From: Lentimicrobiaceae bacterium
Lineage (GTDB): Bacteria > Bacteroidota > Bacteroidia > Bacteroidales > WCHB1-69
Direction: 5' to 3'
DNA: 10,283 nt
Assembly (NCBI GenBank): GCA_009787485.1
Contig: WQWP01000080.1
Coordinates: forward strand, 1-10,283
Numbering within the stretch: the stretch's first letter is position 1; every line of letters starts with the position of its first letter. A model generated the notes under the pieces. That model was not told where the DNA came from. It worked only from the letters and a program-made list of their open reading frames with translations, and searched no databases. Below are positions 1-7,402 of the stretch, in pieces. The position numbers were made by a program, and so were the translations under genes.

Positions 1-297
1 TTCACCCCCAATCCGGGCTATAAGTTTGCGGGATGGCGTACCACTCTTGCGGTAACCGCATCAACCAAAGTTTTCGCCTGGGACGGCTATGAGTTCTCTC
101 CTCCAAGGATAGTCGTTGAAGAGACGTGGACTGGTAGTGCTGCCAAAACATTATACGCCATTTGGGAACTTATTGATATACCCATTACCTTTTTCCCCAA
201 CAACGGTGAACCTCCCTTTATTGACACTATTAAATACGGCGAGACTGTCTCCAACCATGGCGTAATCAGACTGGGGAACTATACTTTCGGCGGCTAG
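1..297 (+). pseudogene. Surface/adhesin-like gene, upstream part with InlB-type repeats, ending at an in-frame TAG
   Basis: Frame 1 is open from the first base of the window, so the gene begins outside it. The translation shows one InlB B-repeat-like (Listeria-Bacteroides repeat) module with GYKFAGW and a closing TLYAIW, then a second module reading ITFFPNNGE...VIRLGNYTFGG and then TAG at 295-297. Reading through the stop continues the same module (YQDENF...TLYAKW), so this piece and the next feature are one gene cut by a nonsense codon. The stop sits where the repeat consensus (GGWY) has Trp, so TGG to TAG is the simplest explanation. The family role is extracellular, in surface adhesins and other cell-wall or secreted proteins. 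The signal peptide, if any, lies upstream of the window. Alternatives are a sequencing or assembly error, or a gene truncated in vivo. Confidence 0.7.
295..297 (+). other. Premature in-frame amber codon replacing a conserved Trp
   Basis: The TAG follows TTC GGC GGC and precedes TAT CAA GAT GAG. InlB-type repeats characteristically read (F)GGWY at this point, and the earlier copy in this window keeps its Trp (FAGW). TAG is a working stop elsewhere in the window (7400-7402), so general recoding of UAG is unlikely. Confidence 0.75.
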
Positions 298-3200
298 TAT
301 CAAGATGAGAACTTTGCCGGCTCCCCGTGGGTTTTTTCCACTCCCTTTTACGCCCCTGATACCTTGTATGCCAAATGGATTTATGAAGGCGACACGGTAT
401 GCTACGGATATGGCGACTACGAAATATCGGGAACCTTCTACAATGCTTCCAATGTTTATGCCGATATAATAAACGGGACAGGAACAATAATTACCGTTAA
501 TTTTAACGCACCCAACTACAAAGTCATCTACGAACCGGGCGCAGCCGACAAAAACGACACCGTTAATATATGTATCTATACCGATGCCGATGATACCGCT
601 TGTCCGATTTACAAAGAATGGGTAGAGTTTTTTGTAGAAGAGTGCCCATGCGATTTCACCCAACCCAGCCCTGCAGATACAGCGGTATGTAATGGTAACA
701 GCGCTACCTTTAATCTGGCGAAGGCCATCGGAGCCGACGGCCCCGATGATATTACTTACCTGTGGCAACAAAGCACAGACGGTATCACTTGGACACCCGC
801 AGAGGGCATGGCATCAGGAGGAACAGATTCCACCCTGATCAATTATACCACCCCGCCATTAACCGACAGCATTTATTACCGCAGGGTAGCCACAAGCATC
901 AAATGCGGTACTATTACTTCCGACTCGGCATTGGTGAGGATGCTAACGTTACTCATTGCTCCAACCGTAAGCACCGATCAATCCTTCTGCGATGCCGCCA
1001 CCGGCTTAACGGTTGCCGATTTGCAACCGCAGGGCGACCATATTCAATGGTACAACCCGGTGTCAGTTCCGGTAGCTCCAACTACGTCACTAAGTGCAGG
1101 CGTTTACTATGCAAGACAGATTGTAAACGGCTGTATCAGCGCCGAGACTTCGGCAGTGTTGGTAAGTATCTTGCCGGAAACGCAATTACCGGCGCCCGAT
1201 TTGGGTACGATATACTTGTGTACAGGTACTGATGTAGCCGATCTTAAACTGTTACACCCCGAAATAGGCAATATTTATGCAGACGCCACAACTACAACAG
1301 CGTTCACAGGCACACTAATCCCCGGCACCTATTATACAACAGGCTATTATGTTGCAGGTGATTGCGAAAGCAGTGAACGGAAGCCGTTTACAGTAACTAT
1401 TACCGATGGAATCGCCACGCCGATAGAATTTACAGAGACCTTGTGCGAAGGCGCCACCTTCCAGAACATAGCTGCAAAATACCCGCCATACTATACATGG
1501 TTCACTCGCTCAGGAACTACCTATACTCCTGTAAACGCGAACTTTAGAATACCAACAGCAGGCATTGTGCTTTACTTCAAACTGAACGCCGGCGCCTGTG
1601 AAACCGCTAACTATTATGGCACGGTAACAGTTACCATACCGAACGACAATGTGGATTCGCCAACGGCGCCATCACCGCAAAGTTTCTGCGGAGACGTCTA
1701 TTTTGGTCAGTTGAACATCACCGGCTACAACCTCACTATCACTGGTTCCGGCGGCACTGAATACGCATTAGACGATCTCATCCCGGTAGGCACCTATATT
1801 TATAGTGTAATACAGCAAGGTAACGGAACCTGTGCAAGCGATCAGCCGCTAGAGATAGAAGTAACGGTGGGTGTATTCCCCGATGTTGACATTACCGGAG
1901 ATGATGATATTTGTGTTGATGACATCACCCAATTATCCCCAACAACAGGCGGAACATGGACAAGCAGCAATCCGGCTGTGGCAATAGTTACAAATGGCGG
2001 TGTTGTAACAGGAAAAGGCACCGGAAGGGTAGCGTTTACATTTACAGTCACTGCTACAGGCTGCTCTGCAACGACCGACTCTCTAACGGTAAGTCCGCTC
2101 TATGTTTACATTACAGAAGATACTATTTGTGTTAATGACATTACCATATTATCGCCAACTTCAGGCGGAACATGGGTAAGCAGCAATCCAGCCATTGCAA
2201 CGGTAGAGAATGACGGAACCGTAACAGGAATAGCCGCCGGAAGAGTAGCATTTACATTTACGGATGATAATAAAGGCTGTTTCGCAACCACCGATACCAT
2301 AACGGTAAATCCAATTCCCACTGTTTACATTGATGGATCTGATGATATTTGTATTGATATAACCACCCTGGTAGTGTCAACAACAGGCGGCGGAACATGG
2401 ACAAGCAGCAATCCGGCTATTGCATCGGTAGCGCCTGACGGAACTGTAACAGGAAGGGGATCAGGAAAAGCAGTGTTTACCTATACTTATACGGCTACAG
2501 GATGCTCTGCAACGACCGACTCCATAAATGTACATCCGCTCTATGTTTACCTCACTAAAAATGAAATTTGTGTTGATGAAACCATCATAATATCGCCAAC
2601 AACAGGCGGAACATGGACAAGCAGCGATCCGGCTGTTGCATCAATTACAAATGACGGAGTGGTAACAGGAATAGCCGCCGGAAAGGTAGTATTTACATTT
2701 TCTGAATTTGGTGGATGTTCAGCGCCAACCGACACCTTAACGGTAAAACCTCTGCCCACATTAAGTTCAGCAACAACTTTACCGGACATCTGCTCGGAAA
2801 CAACATTTAATTATACGGCAACAAGCAGTACTGCCGGAACAACCTACATTTGGGAACGTGCGATGATACCGGGAATTTTACCGCCAACTGCAGAAGGCGT
2901 AACAGGAACGATTAGTGAAGAAGTTTTAATAAACAACACAACTGCACCAATAACAGTAATCTACGAGATTTTCTTAACAGCTAACGGTTGCGAAAATACT
3001 CAGGAGATAGAGGTAGCGGTTCTTCCTATTGTAACTCCATCCATAAGTATAAGCGCGCCTCCATTTGTCTGCGAAGGGATGAACATAACTTTCAACAGCA
3101 CTATTACAAATGGAGGAACTCACCCTGCTTACCAATGGATAGTGAATGGTAATCCTGTACCGGGCGCTATAAACGAAAGCTACACTTATTTCCCAAGTCA

Positions 3201-4122
3201 TGGTGATGTGGTTACTGCTATGCTAATTGCTGATGCCGCAATATGTCCACATCCTGATACGGTTTACCCCGCTACCGCAACGATGGTAACAGTTATTGAT
3301 ATTGATGCGCCGGTTCTTATAAGCGATACCCTTCTTGCATATAGAGGTATGCCTGTGGATTTAAGCTCGGCAGTAGATATTAATCCGATTTTTACTTACG
3401 TTTATTATGAAAATCCGGATAAAACAGGTATTATTTCCGGAAGCACTGTAATCTACAACCCTCCAAAAGATGACTATTATGTAGCGGCAAGCAATGGAAG
3501 TTGCGAAGGCCCTGTTAGCAAAATTATACTGAAAGACCCGTGTCCGCCAAATATTACAGATGAAGAGGGCAATGTTTATAAAGTAACTTCTCTTGCAGGT
3601 TTATGTTGGACGGAGAACCTGAGGACGACTATTTATCCTGCAACTACCGATACGGTGCCATTTGCTAAACCCTACACCTGCTCCGGATGCCCTTCACAAC
3701 TTGATACTATTTTCGGATTGTTATACACATGGTATTCTGCTGTTGGTAAGCCGGAAGGCTCTACCGAACCTTTAACCGGAATTGTACAGGGAATTTGCCC
3801 CGATGGTTGGTATATCCCGTCTCAGGCAGAGTGGAACTTATTAGAGCAATATGATGCCAATATGTTGAGGAGTACAGATTATTGGTTAGACCCTCCGGGT
3901 TCCGGTACCGATGACTACGACTTTGACGCGCGTCCGGCAGGATTATACAACAACAGATTTGAAAACCTCTATGGCTTTGCCGGCTGGTGGGCAAGCGACG
4001 TTAGCTTAACAAGTACAATCGCCAACTATTTTAGCATAACCTACTACTGCGACAAATTAGAGCCCAATGTAACAAGCAAAAATAATGCCTTGAGTGTGAG
4101 ATGTGTGATAAAATGGAAATAA
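298..4122 (+). CDS. Giant multi-domain surface protein: Ig/PKD-like modules, four BIG2 repeats, C-terminal FISUMP domain (continuation of the interrupted gene)
   Basis: Open in frame 1 from just after the TAG to TAA at 4120-4122, about 1274 codons. No convincing start lies at its 5' end; a TTG at 364 falls inside the TLYAKW motif of an InlB-type repeat and is unlikely to initiate. Order of parts: remainder of an InlB repeat (298-375); several loosely conserved Ig/PKD-like modules of Bacteroidota type with recurring single Cys residues (about 400-1880); four BIG2 (Ig-like group 2) repeats (1882-2754), each with GGTW, SSNPA/SSDPA, GxVTG and a pair of Cys residues; two more Ig-like modules (about 2755-3540, including YQWIVNG); and a FISUMP (Fibrobacter succinogenes major paralogous) domain from about 3541 to the end with ITDEEGNVY, CWTENL, GLLYTWYSA, CPDGWYIPS, FDARPAG, GFAGWWAS and ALSVRCV. 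No type IX secretion sorting domain follows. Likely a cell-surface or secreted binding protein; ligand unknown. It may not be translated if the upstream stop is real. Confidence 0.8.
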   Translation, partial: YQDENFAGSPWVFSTPFYAPDTLYAKWIYEGDTVCYGYGDYEISGTFYNASNVYADIINGTGTIITVNFNAPNYKVIYEPGAADKNDTVNICIYTDADDTACPIYKEWVEFFVEECPCDFTQPSPADTAVCNGNSATFNLAKAIGADGPDDITYLWQQSTDGITWTPAEGMASGGTDSTLINYTTPPLTDSIYYRRVATSIKCGTITSDSALVRMLTLLIAPTVSTDQSFCDAATGLTVADLQPQGDHIQWYNPVSVPVAPTTSLSAGVYYARQIVNGCISAETSAVLVSILPETQLPAPDLGTIYLCTGTDVADLKLLHPEIGNIYADATTTTAFTGTLIPGTYYTTGYYVAGDCESSERKPFTVTITDGIATPIEFTETLCEGATFQNIAAKYPPYYTWFTRSGTTYTPVNANFRIPTAGIVLYFKLNAGACETANYYGTVTVTIPNDNVDSPTAPSPQSFCGDVYFGQLNITGYNLTITGSGGTEYALDDLIPVGTYIYSVIQQGNGTCASDQPLEIEVTVGVFPDVDITGDDDICVDDITQLSPTTGGTWTSSNPAVAIVTNGGVVTGKGTGRVAFTFTVTATGCSATTDSLTVSPLYVYITEDTICVNDITILSPTSGGTWVSSNPAIATVENDGTVTGIAAGRVAFTFTDDNKGCFATTDTITVNPIPTVYIDGSDDICIDITTLVVSTTGGGTWTSSNPAIASVAPDGTVTGRGSGKAVFTYTYTATGCSATTDSINVHPLYVYLTKNEICVDETIIISPTTGGTWTSSDPAVASITNDGVVTGIAAGKVVFTFSEFGGCSAPTDTLTVKPLPTLSSATTLPDICSETTFNYTATSSTAGTTYIWERAMIPGILPPTAEGVTGTISEEVLINNTTAPITVIYEIFLTANGCENTQEIEVAVLPIVTPSISISAPPFVCEGMNITFNSTITNGGTHPAYQWIVNGNPVPGAINESYTYFPSHGDVVTAMLIADAAICPHPDTVYPATATMVTVIDIDAPVLISDTLLAYRGMPVDLSSAVDINPIFTYVYYENPDKTGIISGSTVIYNPPKDDYYVAASNGSCEGPVSKIILKDPCPPNITDEEGNVYKVTSLAGLCWTENLRTTIYPATTDTVPFAKPYTCSGCPSQLDTIFGLLYTWYSAVGKPEGSTEPLTGIVQGICPDGWYIPSQAEWNLLEQYDANMLRSTDYWLDPPGSGTDDYDFDARPAGLYNNRFENLYGFAGWWASDVSLTSTIANYFSITYYCDKLEPNVTSKNNALSVRCVIKWK
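1882..2754 (+). repeat. Four in-frame BIG2 repeats in an A-B-A'-B' arrangement
   Basis: Units are 1882-2100 (73 codons), 2101-2319 (73), 2320-2541 (74, with one extra Gly before GTW) and 2542-2754 (71). Units 1 and 3 share GCSATTDS and a 30-nt identical DNA block (1948-1977 and 2389-2418). Units 2 and 4 share YVYIT/YVYLT and GIAAGRV/GIAAGKV. The boundary sequence CCGCTCTATGTTTAC recurs identically at 2095-2109 and 2536-2550, 441 bp apart. This indicates that a two-domain block was duplicated, rather than one domain being amplified stepwise. Each unit has one Cys near its start and one near its end, consistent with a disulfide per domain. Confidence 0.85.
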
Positions 4123-4167
4123 AACGGCAAAAACCGGGCAAAAACTGATTCTTTTTGAATGCGTAAT

Positions 4168-4197
4168 TTAGATTAAAGAATGGCAACCGTAATCTAA
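4168..4197 (+). other. Inverted repeat between the surface-protein gene and atpB
   Basis: TTAGATTA (4168-4175) is exactly complementary to TAATCTAA (4190-4197), with a 14-nt spacer. The right arm touches the upstream candidate ATG of atpB at 4197. The arms are AT-rich and no T-tract follows, so an intrinsic terminator is unlikely; an operator half-site pair is possible. It may also be chance. Confidence 0.3.
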
Positions 4198-4206
4198 TGA
4201 AAAATC

Positions 4207-4214
4207 TATATTTG
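4207..4214 (+). promoter_or_regulatory. Candidate Bacteroidota -7 promoter box before atpB
   Basis: TATATTTG matches the Bacteroidota sigma-ABfr consensus TAnnTTTG exactly. It lies 94 nt upstream of the preferred atpB start at 4308 and downstream of the alternative ATG at 4197. If it is used, transcription would begin at about 4220, which would rule out the 4197 start. No good -33 TTG is visible at the expected distance, so this is tentative. Confidence 0.35.
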
Positions 4215-4238
4215 CCGCCTCAAAAAAATATAAATATG

Positions 4239-4280
4239 GTAAGAGGTAAGAGGTGTGAGGTAAGAGGTAAGAGGTATATA
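4239..4280 (+). repeat. Heptamer array GTAAGAG x5 at the 5' end of atpB
   Basis: Units at 4239, 4246, 4253 (variant GTGTGAG), 4260 and 4267, each 7 bp, followed by a degenerate GTATATA to 4280. If translated from the ATG at 4197 or 4236 it would encode a basic VRGKR-type segment ahead of the signal peptide. That is unlike an AtpB N-terminus, so it more likely lies in the untranslated leader. Confidence 0.85.
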
Positions 4281-4307
4281 TCATTGCCGGCAGTTTTAAC
4301 TGACGGA

Positions 4308-5405
4308 ATGAAAATGTTAGCACTCCTTCTGATCCTGGCATTTTTGCCCATGCAATCAGTTGCCGGTAATGGAAATGGTCATGAACTCGAAGAGTTTCAC
4401 GCCGATGAATATATCATGGAGCACATCGTTGATACCTACGGTTGGCACATTACCACCTTTAGAGGGCATGACATTGCCATTCCTTTGCCCATTATTTTGT
4501 TCAATCAGGGAAAGTTCGAGGTTTTCATGTCTTCAAAATTTAAACAAGGCACAGCGGCTTACAGAGGGTTTACCCTCGGTTTTACAGAAGATACAAACGG
4601 AAGAATTATTAAACTAAAAGGCGAGCATGCCGATTTTACCGGCCCATTAGAGAAAAATGCAAAATATGCATGGACGACTGTTTTTTTTGATATTTCCATT
4701 TCAAAAAACGTATGTTCTTTATTTATAAGCATTATGATATTGTGCTGGATGTTTCTGGCCTTAGCAAAAATATACAAACGAAACCCGAATCGGGCGCCCA
4801 AAGGCTTTCAAAATATGATGGAAGCGGTAATTATTTTTATTAGAGATGAAATTGCCATTCCTTTAATCGGTGCGCAGAAATTTCACAAATATTTTCCCTA
4901 TTTGCTGACGTTGTTTTTCTTTATTTTGTTGAATAATTTAATGGGGTTGGTTCCTGTTTTTCCCGGCGGCGCCAACGTTACCGGAAATATTGCGGTAACC
5001 ATGATTTTGGCATTAATTACATTTTTCGTCGTTTCTTTGTCTGCAAATAAAGATTATTGGATGCATATTATCAATCCTCCCGGCACGCCGTGGTGGCTCA
5101 AATTCCCCATCCCGCTCATGCCTTTTATTGAGTTGATAGGCGTGCTAACCAAACCTTTTGTGCTTATGATTCGGCTCTTCGCCAATATTATGGCAGGACA
5201 CATCGTTATTCTTGGGTTCATCGGATTGATATTTATTTTTGGAGCCATGACCCCCATCGCAGGCATTCTTATTTCACCGGTATCCATACTGTTTTACATT
5301 TTTATGGGTGCCATAGAACTGTTGGTAGCATTTATTCAAGCATTTATATTCACATTACTCACAGCGCTTTATATTGGGATGGCAATGGAAGAAGAACACG
5401 CTTGA
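4308..5405 (+). CDS. atpB: F0F1 ATP synthase subunit a
   Basis: Subunit a is the stationary half-channel protein of the F0 motor in the inner membrane and conducts protons past the c-ring. The frame is open from an ATG at 4197 (402 aa). I prefer the ATG at 4308 (365 aa) because it directly opens a signal peptide (MKMLALLLILAFL...SVAG), as is usual in Bacteroidota AtpB, whereas the 37 upstream residues are largely encoded by a heptamer repeat. The mature N-terminal region (EEFHADEYIMEHIVDTYGWH...PLPIILF) is the periplasmic extension typical of the phylum. About five membrane segments follow. The essential channel Arg is in MIRLFANIMAGH (Arg326 in the long numbering) and the conserved Gln is in LVAFIQAFIFTLLTALYIGMA (Gln381). 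The ORF ends TGA and is followed by a repeat-filled gap and atpE. The upstream neighbour is a surface-protein gene rather than atpD/atpC, which is unusual. Confidence 0.95.
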   Translation: MKMLALLLILAFLPMQSVAGNGNGHELEEFHADEYIMEHIVDTYGWHITTFRGHDIAIPLPIILFNQGKFEVFMSSKFKQGTAAYRGFTLGFTEDTNGRIIKLKGEHADFTGPLEKNAKYAWTTVFFDISISKNVCSLFISIMILCWMFLALAKIYKRNPNRAPKGFQNMMEAVIIFIRDEIAIPLIGAQKFHKYFPYLLTLFFFILLNNLMGLVPVFPGGANVTGNIAVTMILALITFFVVSLSANKDYWMHIINPPGTPWWLKFPIPLMPFIELIGVLTKPFVLMIRLFANIMAGHIVILGFIGLIFIFGAMTPIAGILISPVSILFYIFMGAIELLVAFIQAFIFTLLTALYIGMAMEEEHA

Positions 5406-5409
5406 AAAA

Positions 5410-5546
5410 TTAAACCTTAAATCTTTAAATCTTAAATCTTAAATCTTTAAATCTTTAAACCCTAAACTTTAAACCTTAAATCTTAAATCTTAAATCTTTA
5501 AACCTTAAATCTTAAATCTTAAATCTTAAATCTTTAAACCTTAAAT
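5410..5546 (+). repeat. AT-rich 7/8-bp tandem array filling the atpB-atpE gap
   Basis: The gap is almost entirely made of TAAATCT (7 bp) and TAAATCTT (8 bp) units, with variants TAAACCT, TAAACCC and TAAACTT, about 19 units in all. It stops roughly 9 nt before the atpE ATG. It contains no ORF, no strong hairpin and no TAnnTTTG box. As RNA it would be a long, A/U-rich, weakly structured leader directly ahead of atpE. Confidence 0.9.
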
Positions 5547-5554
5547 ATAACAGT

Positions 5555-5827
5555 ATGACCACAATGACCTTATTACAAGCCACCGCCGAAGCCAGTGCCG
5601 GTCTCGGCGCCGGAATTGCTAAAATGGGCGCCGGTCTCGGCGCCGGATTAGCCGCCATCGGTGCCGGCATCGGAATCGGAATTATCGGAAAAGGCTCCGT
5701 AGAAGCGCTTGCCCGCCAACCCGAAACCGCCGGAGAAATCCGAACTTTTATGCTCCTTACCGCCGCATTCGTGGAAGGAGTCGCCCTTTTCGGAATTGTA
5801 GTCTGTATGTTAATTCTTTTTGTGTAA
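5555..5827 (+). CDS. atpE: F0F1 ATP synthase subunit c (proteolipid)
   Basis: Subunit c is a two-helix hairpin that assembles into the rotating c-ring of F0 and carries the ion on a membrane-embedded carboxylate. The 90-aa product has a Gly-rich first helix (about residues 16-46, GAGLGAGLAAIGAGIGIGIIG), a polar loop with the conserved ARQPE (residues 53-57) and a second helix (about 64-88) with the ion-binding Glu74 in AFVEGVALFG. The residues around Glu74 lack the ES/ET pair of sodium-type rings, so proton coupling is inferred. Two in-frame ATGs (5555 and 5564) are both plausible starts. The ORF ends TAA, immediately followed by the ATG of the S41 protease gene. atpF, atpH and the F1 genes do not follow, although they normally would. 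Confidence 0.96.
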   Translation: MTTMTLLQATAEASAGLGAGIAKMGAGLGAGLAAIGAGIGIGIIGKGSVEALARQPETAGEIRTFMLLTAAFVEGVALFGIVVCMLILFV

Positions 5828-7402
5828 ATGAATAAATCGTTCAACAGGATATTATATACCGTTTTGGTGTTCCTTCTAGGAATGTCGGTAGCTTTTTATT
5901 GGGTTAAAAAGCAACGAACAACCCCCCATACTTATGATAAGTTTCGCGATTTGATTTACTATATTGATCATTATTATGTAGATACGGTAAATCATGAGCA
6001 ACTCACGGAACACGCCATTCGCGGCATGTTAGAACATTTGGATCCGCATTCTACCTATTCGGATGCAGAAGAAAACAAGACGCAAACAGAACAATTGGAA
6101 GGCGCTTTTGAAGGAATCGGTGTGCAGTTCAATATTATGAACGACACGATTATGGTGGTGGCTGCAATTGCAGGAGGTCCCTCCGAAAAAGCAGGCATCA
6201 GAGCCGGCGATCGTATCATTATAGTGGACGGCGAATCGGTAGCTTCCGTAGGCATCACAAATGAGCAAGTGTTTAAAAGATTGAGAGGACAAAAAGGAAC
6301 GCATGTGAAAATCGGAGTTTTACGCCCCAAAGTAACCGGCGTGCTCGATTTTGAAATTATTCGCGATGTGATCCCTACACACTCCGTTCCATCCGCATAC
6401 ATGATGAACGACCATACAGGATACATTAAAATTGACCAATTTGGTTCACATACCGCAGACGAATTTGCCGAGGCGCTTAAAAAGCTGCTCTCCAAAGGAA
6501 TGCAAAAACTTATTTTGGATTTACGGGGTAACGCAGGCGGCTATTTAGATGCCGCGCTGAAAATTGCAGACCACTTCTTGCCGCAAGGCGCGCTCATCTT
6601 GTCGGTAAAGGGATTGCACGTTAAACCGGAAAAATTTCATGCCACGAGCAAAGGGCTTTTTCAAGAAGGCGAACTCATTGTTTTGATTGACGAATTTAGC
6701 GCCTCTGCCAGCGAGATTGTAGCCGGAGCCATACAAGACAACGACCGAGGCACCATCGTTGGAAGACGATCTTTCGGCAAAGGGTTGGTGCAGCGTCCCT
6801 TCGATTTTGCCGACGGTTCGCAAGTGCGCTTAACAGTTTCGCGCTACTACACGCCCAGCGGGCGCAGCATCCAAAGATATTACAAAGACGGCACCTCCGC
6901 CTATTACGAAGACCTGTACAAACGCATTATAGAAGAAGATGACGCCACACCTGCGAATACAGATACGGTTCCCTTAGTAGCATATCGCACAAAATCGGGA
7001 CGCATTGTGTATGGCGGCGGCGGCATTACCCCTGATATGATTGTACCTCATGAAAAAAGAATACATTCAGAGGCTTATTATCAAGCTCTTAATAATACTG
7101 CACTCATCCAATTTGCCTTTAATTATGCTACCCAAAATAAAGCAATGCTTACGAAAACCTATCCTTCGGCAGAGGCTTTTATTAAGAAGATGAACGTAAA
7201 AGAGGCTATTTTGCAAGAGTACTTAAAGTTTTATACCGAAAAAAGCGGACATCGTATTCCATTGCTACATCCGGAAGAAAGTGCAGCCCTTAAAACGTGG
7301 CTGAAAGCGCTTATTGGGAGAAATTTATATCAGGATGAGGCGTTTTATCCGGTATTGAATTTGATGGATGAGGTGATTAGGGAATTAGGAATTAAGAATT
7401 AG
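5828..7402 (+). CDS. S41 family C-terminal processing peptidase (CtpA/Prc-like), membrane-anchored
   Basis: A Ser/Lys protease that cleaves near the C-termini of exported proteins in the periplasm. The 524-aa product has an N-terminal membrane anchor (about residues 8-26), a helical segment with IYYIDHYYVD and MLEHLDPHSTY, a PDZ domain (about 94-180, with GIGVQF and GGPSEKAGIRAGDRI), and the S41 catalytic core (about 195-350). Ser293 in SASASE and Lys318 in SFGKGLVQ are spaced 25 apart, as in Prc and CtpB, with Gln322 as the third conserved active-site residue; GYIKIDQF and LDLRGNAGGYL are also present. A family-typical C-terminal extension follows. The ATG begins the base after the atpE stop, suggesting cotranscription and translational coupling. 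The last codons and the TAG stop lie inside a GAATTAG heptamer array. Substrates are unknown. Confidence 0.93.
   Translation: MNKSFNRILYTVLVFLLGMSVAFYWVKKQRTTPHTYDKFRDLIYYIDHYYVDTVNHEQLTEHAIRGMLEHLDPHSTYSDAEENKTQTEQLEGAFEGIGVQFNIMNDTIMVVAAIAGGPSEKAGIRAGDRIIIVDGESVASVGITNEQVFKRLRGQKGTHVKIGVLRPKVTGVLDFEIIRDVIPTHSVPSAYMMNDHTGYIKIDQFGSHTADEFAEALKKLLSKGMQKLILDLRGNAGGYLDAALKIADHFLPQGALILSVKGLHVKPEKFHATSKGLFQEGELIVLIDEFSASASEIVAGAIQDNDRGTIVGRRSFGKGLVQRPFDFADGSQVRLTVSRYYTPSGRSIQRYYKDGTSAYYEDLYKRIIEEDDATPANTDTVPLVAYRTKSGRIVYGGGGITPDMIVPHEKRIHSEAYYQALNNTALIQFAFNYATQNKAMLTKTYPSAEAFIKKMNVKEAILQEYLKFYTEKSGHRIPLLHPEESAALKTWLKALIGRNLYQDEAFYPVLNLMDEVIRELGIKN

Noticed and set aside
295..297. UAG as pyrrolysine or a reassigned sense codon
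   Set aside because: TAG acts as the natural stop of the S41 gene at 7400-7402. No pyrrolysine machinery is visible, and the position calls for Trp.
364..366. TTG as the true start of the large surface protein
   Set aside because: It falls inside the TLYAKW motif closing an InlB-type repeat. The frame is homologous upstream through the TAG, so it is not a natural start.
4291..4301. TTTTAACTGA before the atpB start, resembling the E. coli atpE translation enhancer
   Set aside because: A ten-base match in a distant phylum and before a different gene is most likely coincidence.
5410..5546. CRISPR array or telomere-like repeat in the atpB-atpE gap
   Set aside because: Units are 7-8 bp with no spacers, so it is not CRISPR. 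The CCCTAAA-like variants resemble plant telomere repeats only by chance and are internal to a gene cluster.
5406..5554. A small atp gene between atpB and atpE
   Set aside because: The gap is entirely tandem repeat with frequent TAA in all forward frames.
5597..5647. Recent 33-bp duplication inside atpE (GCCGGTCTCGGCGCCGGA twice, 33 bp apart)
   Set aside because: The 11-residue Gly-rich period is normal for the first helix of c subunits, so the DNA identity is best explained by similar codons in a repetitive helix.
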